A stretch of DNA of 64,000 nucleotides from Jatrophihabitans sp. (GTDB lineage: Bacteria > Actinomycetota > Actinomycetes > Mycobacteriales > Jatrophihabitantaceae), in the NCBI GenBank assembly GCA_036399055.1, contig DASWNX010000017.1, positions 124,001 through 188,000 on the forward strand. Reading direction: 5' to 3'. Shown here piece after piece: positions 54,576-63,395 of this stretch. Within the stretch, counting starts at the first letter, position 1, and the number at the start of each line of letters is the position of its first letter. The notes beneath the pieces are model-generated. The model ran no database searches. It saw only the letters and a program-made list of their open reading frames with translations, and had not been told where the DNA came from. Position numbers and translations under genes: made by a program.

Positions 54576-55565
54576 TCACCCGGTCGCCAGCACCAGCTTG
54601 CCGATATGAGCGCTGCTCTCCACGATCCGGTGGGCGTCGGCGGCCTGGGCCAGCGCCAGCACCTGGTGCACCACCGGGCGGACCGTCCCGGCCTCGACCA
54701 GCGGCCAGACATGCGCCTCGGTTCCAGCCACGATCGCCGCCTTCTGCTCCAACGGCCGTGATCGCAGGGCGGCGGCGTGGACCGTGGCCCGCTTGGCCAT
54801 CAGGGCGGCCAGGCTCAGGGTGCCCGAACTGCCGCCGAGCAGGCCGATGACCGCGATCCGGCCACCGGTGGCCAGCACGTCCAGGTTGCCCGGGAGGTAC
54901 TTGGCGCCGATGGTGTCGAGCACCACGTCGACGCCGGCCCCCTCGGTGTGCGCGCGAATCACCTCGACGAAGTCGCTGTCGCGGTAGTTGATCGCAAGCT
55001 CGGCGCCAAGCTCGCGGCAGGCTGCCAGCTTCTCGGCGGAGCCGGCGGTGGTGAAGACCCGGCAACCCTGCGCGGCGGCCAGCTGGATCGCCATGGTTCC
55101 GATTCCGGAACTGCCGCCGTGCACCAGAAAGCTCTCACCCGGAACCAGCGCGGCCGCCGGCGCGGAGTCCAGGACCATCGACCAGACGGTGCAGGCGACC
55201 TCAGGCAGCGCGGCGGCGCTGATCAGGTCCAGACCGGCCGGCACCCGCATCAGCTGCACGGCGGCCACGCAGACCCGCTCGGCGTAACCACCGCCGGACA
55301 GCAGGGCGCACACCTCGTCACCGACCTGCCAGCCGGTGACGCCCTCGCCGAGCGCGGCGATCCGGCCGCTGCACTCCAGGCCAAGGATCGGTGAGGCCCC
55401 GGCCGGCGGGGGGTACTTGCCGGCACGCTGCAGCAGATCGGCCCGGTTCACCGCGGTCGCGGCCACGTCCAGCAGCACCTCGCCGGCAGCCGGCGACGGG
55501 TCAGGCGCCTCGCCCAGCGACAGGACGTCCGGACCGCCGGGTTCGCAGGCCAGCACCGCTTTCAT
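54576..55565 (-). CDS. NAD(P)H-quinone oxidoreductase (zinc-less MDR family)
   Basis: A 329-residue MDR-family protein with the N-terminal NRADLLQRAGKYPPP segment, a Rossmann loop VHGGSSGIGTMAIQLA and GSAEKLAACRELGAELAINY. The GHExxGxV zinc site of alcohol dehydrogenases is absent, which is characteristic of quinone oxidoreductases. It would reduce quinones with NADPH. In actinobacteria this gene is often adjacent to the proteasome activator, as here. Confidence 0.9.
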   Translation of the reverse strand: MKAVLACEPGGPDVLSLGEAPDPSPAAGEVLLDVAATAVNRADLLQRAGKYPPPAGASPILGLECSGRIAALGEGVTGWQVGDEVCALLSGGGYAERVCVAAVQLMRVPAGLDLISAAALPEVACTVWSMVLDSAPAAALVPGESFLVHGGSSGIGTMAIQLAAAQGCRVFTTAGSAEKLAACRELGAELAINYRDSDFVEVIRAHTEGAGVDVVLDTIGAKYLPGNLDVLATGGRIAVIGLLGGSSGTLSLAALMAKRATVHAAALRSRPLEQKAAIVAGTEAHVWPLVEAGTVRPVVHQVLALAQAADAHRIVESSAHIGKLVLATG

Positions 55566-55610
55566 GCCCTCGAACCTACCCGGCGCGAGAGCCTGGGCGA
55601 GAATGGCCGC

Positions 55611-57152
55611 ATGACAACGGTGTCGGTGGGCTCAGGTCCCATCTCCGAAGCAGAACTGGTCTCGGTCGCCCGTGGCAGGGCTCCCATCGAGTTGAGCGAG
55701 GAGTCGCTGTCGGCGATGGCGGCCTCCCGCTCGATCGTGGAGGCGCTCGCCGACGACGTGGAGCCGCACTATGGCATCTCCACCGGCTTCGGCGCGCTGG
55801 CCACCAAGCACATCCCCCTCGATCGGCGGGCCCAGCTGCAGCGCTCGCTGGTGCGCTCCCATGCCGCCGGCTCGGGCCCCGAGATCGAGGGCGAGGTGGT
55901 CCGGGCGTTGATGCTGCTGCGGTTGTCGACCCTGGCCACCGGACGCACCGGCATCCGGGTCCAGACCGCGCAGACCCTGGCCGCGCTGCTCAACGCCCAG
56001 ATCACGCCGGTGGTGCGCGAGTTCGGCTCGCTGGGCTGTTCCGGCGACCTGGCGCCGCTGGCCCACGTGGCACTGGCGCTGATGGGCGAGGGGGAGGTGC
56101 GCGACGCCTCCGGCCGGGTGCGACCGGCCGGTGAGGCACTGGCCGCGGCCGGCATCGCGCCGGTGACGCTGGCGGAGAAAGAAGGCCTGGCGCTGATCAA
56201 CGGCACCGACGGGATGCTGGGGCAGCTGCTGCTGGCCTGCACCGACCTAGACCTGCTGCTGCGCACCGCCGACCTGACGGCGGCGATGTCGGTCGAGGCG
56301 CTGCTGGGCACCGACCGGGTGTTCGCCGCCGACCTGCAGGCGTTGCGGCCGCAGCCCGGTCAGGCGGTGGCCGCGGCCAACATGCGGGCGCTGCTGGCCG
56401 CCTCGCCGATCGTGGCCTCACACGCCGGCCCGGACTGCGTCTACGTCCAGGACGCGTACTCGATGCGCTGCGCGCCACAGGTGGCCGGCGCGGCCCGCGA
56501 CACCCTGGCGCACGCCCGGATGGTGGCCGGCTACGAGCTGTCCTCGGCGGTGGACAACCCGGTGGTCACCTCCGACGGCCGGGTGGAGTCCAACGGCAAC
56601 TTCCACGGCGCCCCGGTCGGCTACGTGCTGGACTTCCTGGCGATCCCGGCAGCCGACGTGGCCAGCATGTCCGAGCGGCGCACCGACCGGATGCTCGACG
56701 TCTCACGCTCGCGGGGGCTCAGCGCGTTCCTCACCGACGACGCCGGGGTGGACTCCGGGCACATGATCGCCCAGTACACCCAGGCCGCCATCGTCTCCGA
56801 GCTCAAGCGGCTGGCCGTGCCGGCCTCGGTGGACTCCATCCCGTCCAGCGCGATGCAGGAGGACCACGTCTCGATGGGCTGGTCAGCGGCTCGCAAGCTG
56901 CGCCGATCAGTGGACGGGCTGACCCAGGTCTTGGCCATCGAGCTGCTCAGCGCCGCCCGGGCGCTGGACCTGCGCCGGCCGCTGCTGCCGGGGCCGGCCA
57001 CCGGCGCCGTGCTGGCGGCGCTGCGCGAGTCGGTGCCGGGCCCCGGGCCCGACCGGTACCTGGCGCCCGAGATCGAGGCCGCGGTGGAGTTCGTCCGGTC
57101 GGGCCGGGCGGTCCAGGCAGCCGACACGGCGCTGGCCGAGCCGCTGCGCTGA
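55611..57152 (+). CDS. hutH: Histidine ammonia-lyase
   Basis: A 513-residue lyase with GISTGFGALATKHI and the MIO-forming tripeptide in GSLGCSGDLAPLAHVAL, at about residues 142-146, read as Cys-Ser-Gly rather than Ala-Ser-Gly. SMRCAPQVAGAARD and QEDHVSMGW are also conserved. The enzyme removes ammonia from histidine to give urocanate. No hutU, hutI or hutG follows, so either histidine breakdown is scattered in the genome or the lyase has another role. The Cys-Ser-Gly variant still contains the reactive Ser and Gly. Confidence 0.92.
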   Translation: MTTVSVGSGPISEAELVSVARGRAPIELSEESLSAMAASRSIVEALADDVEPHYGISTGFGALATKHIPLDRRAQLQRSLVRSHAAGSGPEIEGEVVRALMLLRLSTLATGRTGIRVQTAQTLAALLNAQITPVVREFGSLGCSGDLAPLAHVALALMGEGEVRDASGRVRPAGEALAAAGIAPVTLAEKEGLALINGTDGMLGQLLLACTDLDLLLRTADLTAAMSVEALLGTDRVFAADLQALRPQPGQAVAAANMRALLAASPIVASHAGPDCVYVQDAYSMRCAPQVAGAARDTLAHARMVAGYELSSAVDNPVVTSDGRVESNGNFHGAPVGYVLDFLAIPAADVASMSERRTDRMLDVSRSRGLSAFLTDDAGVDSGHMIAQYTQAAIVSELKRLAVPASVDSIPSSAMQEDHVSMGWSAARKLRRSVDGLTQVLAIELLSAARALDLRRPLLPGPATGAVLAALRESVPGPGPDRYLAPEIEAAVEFVRSGRAVQAADTALAEPLR

Positions 57153-57190
57153 GCCGCCGTCGCTGAGCCGCCGCCGGGGACGGCCACTGC

Positions 57191-57850
57191 TCAGACGGCG
57201 GAGCTGAAGGCCTGGCCGCGCAGGCTGTCCAGGCCGGCCCCGAGTTCGGAGACCCGGGCCCAGTCGACCTGGCCGCCGCACCGGATGAGCCAGTTGGCCA
57301 GGATCCGGTGACCGCCCTGGGTCAGCACCGACTCGGGATGAAACTGCACGCCTTCGATGGGCAGCTCGCGATGCCGCACCGCCATCACCACCCCGGAGGC
57401 GGTCCGGGCGGTGACCTCGAGCTGCTCGGGCAGCGTGTCCTCGCGCACCGTCAGCGAGTGGTAGCGGGTCGCGGTGAACGGCGTCGGCAGGCCGGCCAGC
57501 ACCCCGCCTCCGGTGTGCAGCACGTCGCTGGTCTTGCCGTGCAGCAGTTCCGGCGCCCGCTCCACCACGGCGCCGAACGCCACGCCGATGGCCTGGTGCC
57601 CCAGGCAGACTCCGAACACCGGCAGTCCGCTGTCCGCGGCGGCGCTCACCACGGCCATGCTGACACCGGCGTCCTCGGGAATGCCGGGGCCGGGCGAGAT
57701 CAGGACGCCCTCGATGTCGAGCGCCACCACCTCCTCGGCGGTGATCTCGTCGTTGCGGCGGACCACCACCTCAGCGTCCAGCTGCGCCAGGTACTGCACC
57801 AGGTTGTAGACGAAGCTGTCGTAGTTGTCGATGACCAGGATGCGCGTCAT
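57191..57850 (-). CDS. trpG: Anthranilate/aminodeoxychorismate synthase glutamine amidotransferase (TrpG/PabA)
   Basis: A 219-residue class I amidotransferase with ISPGPGIPEDAG, the nucleophile in FGVCLGHQAIG and the His-Glu pair in GVQFHPESVL. It supplies ammonia from glutamine to a chorismate synthase subunit, for tryptophan or folate synthesis. No trpE or pabB is in view. This position next to the DUF881/CrgA block is shared with Mycobacterium tuberculosis. Confidence 0.92.
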   Translation of the reverse strand: MTRILVIDNYDSFVYNLVQYLAQLDAEVVVRRNDEITAEEVVALDIEGVLISPGPGIPEDAGVSMAVVSAAADSGLPVFGVCLGHQAIGVAFGAVVERAPELLHGKTSDVLHTGGGVLAGLPTPFTATRYHSLTVREDTLPEQLEVTARTASGVVMAVRHRELPIEGVQFHPESVLTQGGHRILANWLIRCGGQVDWARVSELGAGLDSLRGQAFSSAV

Positions 57851-57873
57851 GTCGACCAGTGTGCGCTCTGGGA

Positions 57874-58044
57874 CTACTCGTCGACGGTGACGGGTCCGGT
57901 CAGCGGGTTGGCAGGCAGCCGGGGCTCGAGGTAGGGAAACACCACGAACAGCAACAGGGCGGACACCAGGACCACCAGCAGCAGCGCCTGGGCCACTCGC
58001 AGGGCGGTGCCGCCAGGCAGCCGCCGCCAGATCCAGCCGTACAT
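57874..58044 (-). CDS. 56-residue membrane protein next to sortase
   Basis: Starts at ATG 58044, directly abutting the sortase stop codon (58045). The product has one strong hydrophobic segment (LLLVVLVSALLLFVVFPYL) between a basic N-terminus with RRLPGGTALR and a C-terminus rich in Pro/Thr with an acidic end. I recognise no family. Small single-membrane proteins occur at this position in other actinobacteria. It was too short for routine ORF calling. The coupling to sortase suggests a shared membrane role. Confidence 0.65.
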   Translation of the reverse strand: MYGWIWRRLPGGTALRVAQALLLVVLVSALLLFVVFPYLEPRLPANPLTGPVTVDE

Positions 58045-59004
58045 CTAGATCGTTCCTCCGGGCAGCTCTCGGGGCAGGGACGAGCCGGAGCGAGGCGCCG
58101 CGCGGCTCAACTGGGCGTGCACGATCAGCCGCTGGTCGGCGGAGTACTTGGGATGGCAGGTGGTGAGGGTCAGCAGCGCCCGGGCCGGGGTGGCCAGCGG
58201 GTGATTGGGCACCGGGGCGATCACGTGCACGGCCTCCGGGCTGACGATCTCCCGGCCGCGGACCCCTTGGCTGTCCAGCGCCGCCAGCGCGGCGACCTCG
58301 GCCGCCTCCCGCTTGGCCGGATCGGCGATCCCGCCGGCCGCGAGGTAGGCCGGCCGGCTGCCCAGCACGGCGTAGACGTACCAGTTGGCGGCGGTCTGCA
58401 CCACGATCTTGTCGCCGGGACGCAACTTGTCCAGGTTGAGGAACGGCTGGCCCTTGCCGACCCGGTGCCCGGCGAGGGCGAAGTTGCCCAACTGCCCGGG
58501 CAGTTGGCTGCTGACGTAGTGCCCCGGGCCTGCGTCGAGGTCGCGGTCGCTGGTGCCCTGCACGACGGTCCGGGCGAAGTCCTTGCCGAATGCCGGGATG
58601 TAGAGGTTGGCAAAGCCCTGGCCGGCGGGCAGCACCACCTGCTTGCCGATCGGCAGGTTCATCCGGTCCTCGCCCTTGAGCGGGTCCTGACCGCGCTGCC
58701 AGGCGGTGGTCAACTGCTCGCGCGCCTGGGCCTGCTTGCGGTCGGCGAACAGGTTCGAGACCCAGACCTCATAGCCGATGAACAGCAAGAGGACGACGCC
58801 GCAGGTCAGCAGCACCTCGCCCAAGCCGCGGGCCAACGCCAGGCCGCCGCTGTCGGCGCGGCCACCGCTGTCGGCGCGGCCACGGGCGCGGCCGCCGCTG
58901 TCGGGGCGGTCTCGGGCGCCCAGACTCCGGATGGCTGAGCCCGAGGTGTCCGGGCCGCGGTCATCGACGTCGACGTCAGCGTCGACGTGGTGCTTGCCAG
59001 TCAT
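58045..59004 (-). CDS. Class E sortase
   Basis: A 319-residue enzyme with an N-terminal region rich in Arg/Gly/Asp/Ser repeats, one membrane segment (VLLTCGVVLLLFIGYEVWV), and a sortase domain. Catalytic residues are in LAGHRVGKG (His), TLTTCHP (Cys) and QRLIVHAQL (Arg position). Class E sortases attach LAxTG proteins to peptidoglycan. No substrate with such a signal is encoded in the window. The N-terminal repeats come from about 20-bp tandem DNA repeats at 58845-58915. Confidence 0.93.
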   Translation of the reverse strand: MTGKHHVDADVDVDDRGPDTSGSAIRSLGARDRPDSGGRARGRADSGGRADSGGLALARGLGEVLLTCGVVLLLFIGYEVWVSNLFADRKQAQAREQLTTAWQRGQDPLKGEDRMNLPIGKQVVLPAGQGFANLYIPAFGKDFARTVVQGTSDRDLDAGPGHYVSSQLPGQLGNFALAGHRVGKGQPFLNLDKLRPGDKIVVQTAANWYVYAVLGSRPAYLAAGGIADPAKREAAEVAALAALDSQGVRGREIVSPEAVHVIAPVPNHPLATPARALLTLTTCHPKYSADQRLIVHAQLSRAAPRSGSSLPRELPGGTI

Positions 59005-59114
59005 CGGTTGCGTGAATCCCCATTCTCCCCCGTCTCCGCTGGGCGGCTCAGCTCGTGGAGTGAGCGCTCAGCCCGTGCGTGTCACTGCCACCCGCCTGGC
59101 TACTTCGCGCGGGG

Positions 59115-59915
59115 TCAATCACCTACTTCGGCGTAGCGCAGCCCGATCGGAGCGTCGTAGGCCGGCACCTCGATCTTCTCGCGCTCACTCACCTCGTATC
59201 CCAGGCCGTAGGCGTCGGCGTCCTCGCGGTATTGCTGCAGGCTGATCGACTCGTTCAGGGCGATCCGCATCTGCGCGACCGGGCCGATCGCGGAGACGGT
59301 GAAGGGCGGGGAGTAGACCCGGCCGTTGAGCAACAGCGTGTTTCCGACGCAGCGGACCGCGCTGGTGGCCGACAACCGCTGGTTCATCACCATCACCGCC
59401 TCGGCGCCGCCGGCCCACAGCGCGTTCACCGCGGCCTGCAGGTCGGACTCGTGCACCACCAGGGCATTGGCCTTCACCGGGTCGCTCTCCGGCTCGGCCG
59501 GGTGGGCGTCGTCAAGGGTGACGCTGAGGCCTGGGCCGGTCATCGCGACCAGCCCGGCCGGCATCAGCAGCGGCTGCGCACGGGCCTTGATCGCCGCGAT
59601 CCGCTCGTCGGCTTGGGCCAGCCGGTCGGTGGCCGCGGCGACCTCGGCCTGCAGTTGCCGCACCAGCCTGTTGTCCTGGGCGGCTCTGGCCTCGGTCTGG
59701 CGGATCAGGTCGGTGAGGTTGCTGCGGCCGGCCGAGCGCAGGTCGGTGCCGCGAGCGGTGCTGGCCGTGGTGGCGGCCAGCAGCCCCGCCAGCAGCGCTA
59801 CCACCGGCACCAGCGCCCGCCACAGCCCCGGGTTGGCGGGCCGGGGCAACCGCGGGCGCCAGCCGGCGCGGTCGGCGGACCCGCCGACCGGTCGCTTCTC
59901 AGTGCCGCCCCTCAT
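59115..59915 (-). CDS. DUF881 membrane-associated protein
   Basis: A 266-residue protein from ATG 59915, with one N-terminal membrane segment, a coiled-coil segment (about residues 65-105) and a globular DUF881 domain carrying MTGPGLSVTLDDA and RCVGNTLLLNGRVYSPPF. It lies between the sortase and CrgA genes, an arrangement shared by many actinobacteria near the division gene cluster. A role in cell division or envelope is suspected, but no activity is known. A longer start at 59948 is possible. Confidence 0.9.
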   Translation of the reverse strand: MRGGTEKRPVGGSADRAGWRPRLPRPANPGLWRALVPVVALLAGLLAATTASTARGTDLRSAGRSNLTDLIRQTEARAAQDNRLVRQLQAEVAAATDRLAQADERIAAIKARAQPLLMPAGLVAMTGPGLSVTLDDAHPAEPESDPVKANALVVHESDLQAAVNALWAGGAEAVMVMNQRLSATSAVRCVGNTLLLNGRVYSPPFTVSAIGPVAQMRIALNESISLQQYREDADAYGLGYEVSEREKIEVPAYDAPIGLRYAEVGD

Positions 59916-60065
59916 GTGCCTACTGTCGCATTTCTGGGACCGGCGCACACCTAGGCGTGCGCTGCCGGCTGTGCGGCGATTAGGCTAGCCGCACCGTTGC
60001 CGGCCGGTCGGCGGGGCCGGATTCGGCTGACACCCGCCGGTCCACCAGGTCATGAGGAGACGTAC

Positions 60066-60344
60066 GTGCCGAAGTCGAAGGTTCGCAAGAAGTCGAGCTA
60101 CCAGCCCTCGCCAGCGACCGGCGCGCGCGCTTCGGCCGGCGGCGACGCCAAGATGGTCAAGCCGAGCCCTCCCTGGTACCCAGCCGTGATGGCGGCATTC
60201 TTGCTGATCGGGCTGGCCTACATCGTCGTCTACTACATGGCGGCCGAGAGCATTCCGTTCATGAACAGCCTGGGCAGCTGGAACTTCGCGGTCGGCTTCG
60301 GCTTTCTGATCGTCGGCCTGGGACTGGCGGTTCGCTGGCGGTAA
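60066..60344 (+). CDS. crgA: Cell division protein CrgA
   Basis: A 92-residue protein from GTG 60066, with GAGGAG 7 nt upstream. It begins MPKSKVRKKSSY, has a short Ser/Ala/Gly linker, and two membrane segments: PSPPWYPAVMAAFLLIGLAY and a second around WNFAVGFGFLIVGLGLAV. This is the usual CrgA length and topology. CrgA coordinates FtsZ ring assembly with septal wall enzymes in actinomycetes. The neighbourhood near DUF881 and PpiA is conserved with mycobacteria. Confidence 0.94.
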   Translation: MPKSKVRKKSSYQPSPATGARASAGGDAKMVKPSPPWYPAVMAAFLLIGLAYIVVYYMAAESIPFMNSLGSWNFAVGFGFLIVGLGLAVRWR

Positions 60345-60368
60345 GCGCCCGCCAGCGTTATCCACAGG

Positions 60369-61412
60369 TTATTGCACCGCTGTGATTACACCGCTGTAGT
60401 TCTCCCCAGGTTCGTCCACTCCTGTGGATGAACCTGGACGCGTCAGGTGACCCGGGGTGTGTGAGACGGCCATGCTCGAGGCCCGCAAGCCGTCCAGCTC
60501 TGCGAACAGGTCGTCGCGGATCTGTTCGGTGCGCCAGAGCGCCAGAGCCATCAGCACCACCAGCAGTCCTGCCAGGCTGGCCACCTGGATGGCGCGTAAC
60601 CGGTCGGTCAGCGGCCCCCGGCGGTTCATGGTCCAGCCCAGCAGCGCCAGGCTGGCCAGGCCGCCGAGCACGAAGCCGCCGATATGACCTAGCTTGGAGA
60701 TGCCGGGCACCGAGAAGGTGAAGATGAAGTTGATCCCGATCGTGATCACCAGCGACCGGGTGTCGAATCCGACCACCCGGGACAGCACCAGCGCCGCCGC
60801 GAACAGCCCGAAGATCGCTCCGGAGGCGCCCACCACCGGCTGGCGGACGTCGCCCATCAGCATGATGGCCACCGAGCCGCCGAGCGCGCCGAGCAGGTAG
60901 ACGGCCAGGAAGCGCCACCAGCCCATCACCCGTTCCAGCGGCGGGCCGATGACGTAGAGGGCGAACATGTTGAGCAGCAGGTGCAGCGGGCCCAGGTGCA
61001 GGAAGGCCGCCGTCACCAGCCGCAGGTAGTCACGCTGGAAGCCCACCACATTGGGCACCAGCTCCCAGTCCTGGAACAGCTCGGTGTTGGTGTTGTCGAT
61101 CAGCGAGCTGCCCGGGCCCAGGCCGGTCAGCAGGTAGATCACCACGTTCAGCGCGATCAGCGCCCAGGTGATGTACGGGGTCTGCGAGCCGACCCGGGCG
61201 CCCAGCACCGTCCGCCCCTGGCGGACCGTGGCCGCGCCGGCCTTGACGTCGTCCGGGCACTGAAAGCCCACCGAGGCCGCCCGCTGGCAGTCAGGGCAGA
61301 TAGGACGGTCGCAGCGGACGCACCGCACGCCGGTGAGCCGGTCCGGATGCCGGTAGCAACCGGCGAAGCCGGGGTACGGGTCCGGTCCAGCGGGCGGTTG
61401 CGTCGGCTGCAT
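60369..61412 (-). CDS. Rhomboid-family intramembrane protease
   Basis: A 347-residue protein with an N-terminal zinc ribbon (CYRHPDRLTGVRCVRC and CPDCQRAASVGFQC), a cytoplasmic linker and seven or so hydrophobic segments. The catalytic pair is GASGAIFG (Ser in the membrane helix) and HIGGFVLGG (His). Rhomboids cut membrane proteins within the bilayer. Their substrates in actinobacteria are largely unknown. The gene converges with crgA. Confidence 0.93.
   Translation of the reverse strand: MQPTQPPAGPDPYPGFAGCYRHPDRLTGVRCVRCDRPICPDCQRAASVGFQCPDDVKAGAATVRQGRTVLGARVGSQTPYITWALIALNVVIYLLTGLGPGSSLIDNTNTELFQDWELVPNVVGFQRDYLRLVTAAFLHLGPLHLLLNMFALYVIGPPLERVMGWWRFLAVYLLGALGGSVAIMLMGDVRQPVVGASGAIFGLFAAALVLSRVVGFDTRSLVITIGINFIFTFSVPGISKLGHIGGFVLGGLASLALLGWTMNRRGPLTDRLRAIQVASLAGLLVVLMALALWRTEQIRDDLFAELDGLRASSMAVSHTPGHLTRPGSSTGVDEPGENYSGVITAVQ
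60406..60437. terminator. Hairpin downstream of crgA inside the convergent rhomboid gene
   Basis: Arms ccaggttcgtccac (60406-60419) and gtggatgaacctgg (60424-60437) form a 14-bp stem with a single G-T pair and a 4-nt loop. It lies about 60 bp downstream of the crgA stop codon and within the last codons of the convergent rhomboid gene. It probably terminates crgA transcription. Confidence 0.6.
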
Positions 61413-61441
61413 GTCCCTTGCTCTCGTATCGGCCGAGGGGC

Positions 61442-61969
<528 letters not shown>

Positions 61970-61986
61970 GGAACTGACTCCTGTCG

Positions 61987-62625
61987 TCACTTGATTTTCG
62001 GGGCTATCGCCCGCGCGAGATTAAAGGCGTTCAATGCAGGGTATGGCTGCCGGGTTCGCACGGTGACCACCGAGGCGCCTTTGGCGAAGACGCACTGCCA
62101 GCTCGGACTGCCCTGCAGCGGGGTGGTGAAGGCCACCGCGCCGGCCCCGATGCCAGGCTCGGACTGCACTTCCGGGTGCCCCTGCGCTGATCCGACCATC
62201 GCGTTGTAGGCCTGGGTGGCCGTCGGAAAGCGGGCCACGGTGATCTCTCCCACCACGACGGCGGGATCGAAGGCGAAGTAGAAGCGGCAACCCGCCGGCC
62301 GGCTCTGCAGCACGGTGACCTGCCCTACCCGGTCGCCCTCGAGCTGAGCGAAGTCAGCAGCGCTGATGTACGGGCAGCTGCCAGGCGCCTCCGCAACGGC
62401 GCCCGGGGTGCTCAAGGTCGGCCGGGGGGTGCTGAGCACCGTGCTGGCAGGGCCGGTCCGCTCGCCGCCGCCGCCGTCGGCGAGCCCGGTCGACGACGCG
62501 GCTTGGGTAGCCCGGGGGCTCGCCGGGCCACCGCTGCCGGCACCGGGCTGGCAGCCGGTCAGCGCCAGCGCCAGCGCGACGATGAGCGCTCCCGGCACAG
62601 CTCTGCTCACCGGGGCGGCTCTCAC
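61987..62625 (-). CDS. DUF2020-like lipoprotein
   Basis: A 212-residue protein from GTG 62625, just 7 bp after the GatD stop codon. It has a lipobox LALTGC (Cys at residue 25) after a hydrophobic stretch, then a Thr/Pro/Ser-rich linker and a domain starting with SCPYISAADFAQLEG and two likely disulfide cysteines. Its features resemble DUF2020. It is expected on the outer face of the membrane, tethered by a lipid. The reading back to 62802 overlaps GatD and is rejected. Confidence 0.82.
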   Translation of the reverse strand: MRAAPVSRAVPGALIVALALALTGCQPGAGSGGPASPRATQAASSTGLADGGGGERTGPASTVLSTPRPTLSTPGAVAEAPGSCPYISAADFAQLEGDRVGQVTVLQSRPAGCRFYFAFDPAVVVGEITVARFPTATQAYNAMVGSAQGHPEVQSEPGIGAGAVAFTTPLQGSPSWQCVFAKGASVVTVRTRQPYPALNAFNLARAIAPKIK

Positions 62626-62632
62626 CGCCTGC

Positions 62633-63346
62633 TCACCTCGGACGCCGGCTCGCCACGTCCGCGGCCGCCAGGGCGAGGGTGTCGTCCAGCGGCTCGAGTT
62701 CGGTGTCCAGGCCCCGGCGCGTGAGCGCCCGGCGAAGCAGCTCGTCGGCGAACTGCGGGCTCTTGGCCAGCACCGGGCCGTGCAAGTAGGTGCCGAAGAC
62801 ATTGCCGCGCACCGCGCCCTCGGTCTGGTCCCGGCCGTTGTTGCCGCGGCCGGCGACCGTCCGGCCGAGCGGCTGGACCTCGGGTCCGAGATCGGTGAGC
62901 CCGCTGTGGTTCTCGAAGCCGACCAGCCGTCCCCAGTCGGTGTCGATGTGGTTGTTGCCGATCAGTCGCTGGTCAGAGCCGGTGGTGCTGACGTCCAGCA
63001 CCCCGACCCCGTCGATCGTGCGGCCGTCCTTGGTGAGGAAGTGGTGGCCCAGCAGCTGGTAGCTGCCGCAGATCGTCAGCATCACCACGCCGTCGTCGGC
63101 CATCGCCCGCAGCTCGGCGCCACGGCTGACGAAGTCCTGGCCGATGTCGCCCTGGGCCGCGTCCTGGCCACCGCCGCCGAGCAGGATGTCGGTGTCGGCA
63201 GGTAGCCGATCGCCCACCTGCACGCCGACGACGTCGGCGTCCAGGCCCCGCCACTGCAGGCGCTTGCGCAGCACCAGGACATTGCCGGTGTCGCCGTAGA
63301 TGTTCATCTCGCGCGGGTACAGGTGTGCCAGCGTCAGCTTGCTCAT
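62633..63346 (-). CDS. gatD: Lipid II isoglutaminyl synthase glutaminase subunit GatD
   Basis: A 237-residue type 1 glutamine amidotransferase with LTICGSYQLLGHHF carrying the nucleophile cysteine and FGTYLHGPVLAKSP carrying the catalytic histidine. The start region LTLAHLYPREMNIYGDTGN is characteristic of GatD. It works with MurT, encoded upstream, to amidate D-glutamate in the stem peptide of lipid II. It is followed closely by a lipoprotein gene. Confidence 0.95.
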   Translation of the reverse strand: MSKLTLAHLYPREMNIYGDTGNVLVLRKRLQWRGLDADVVGVQVGDRLPADTDILLGGGGQDAAQGDIGQDFVSRGAELRAMADDGVVMLTICGSYQLLGHHFLTKDGRTIDGVGVLDVSTTGSDQRLIGNNHIDTDWGRLVGFENHSGLTDLGPEVQPLGRTVAGRGNNGRDQTEGAVRGNVFGTYLHGPVLAKSPQFADELLRRALTRRGLDTELEPLDDTLALAAADVASRRPR

Positions 63347-63395
63347 CGGCTCATCCCCAGGCTCTTCGCGCGAGCGCGCATGGTCGACGCCCGCC

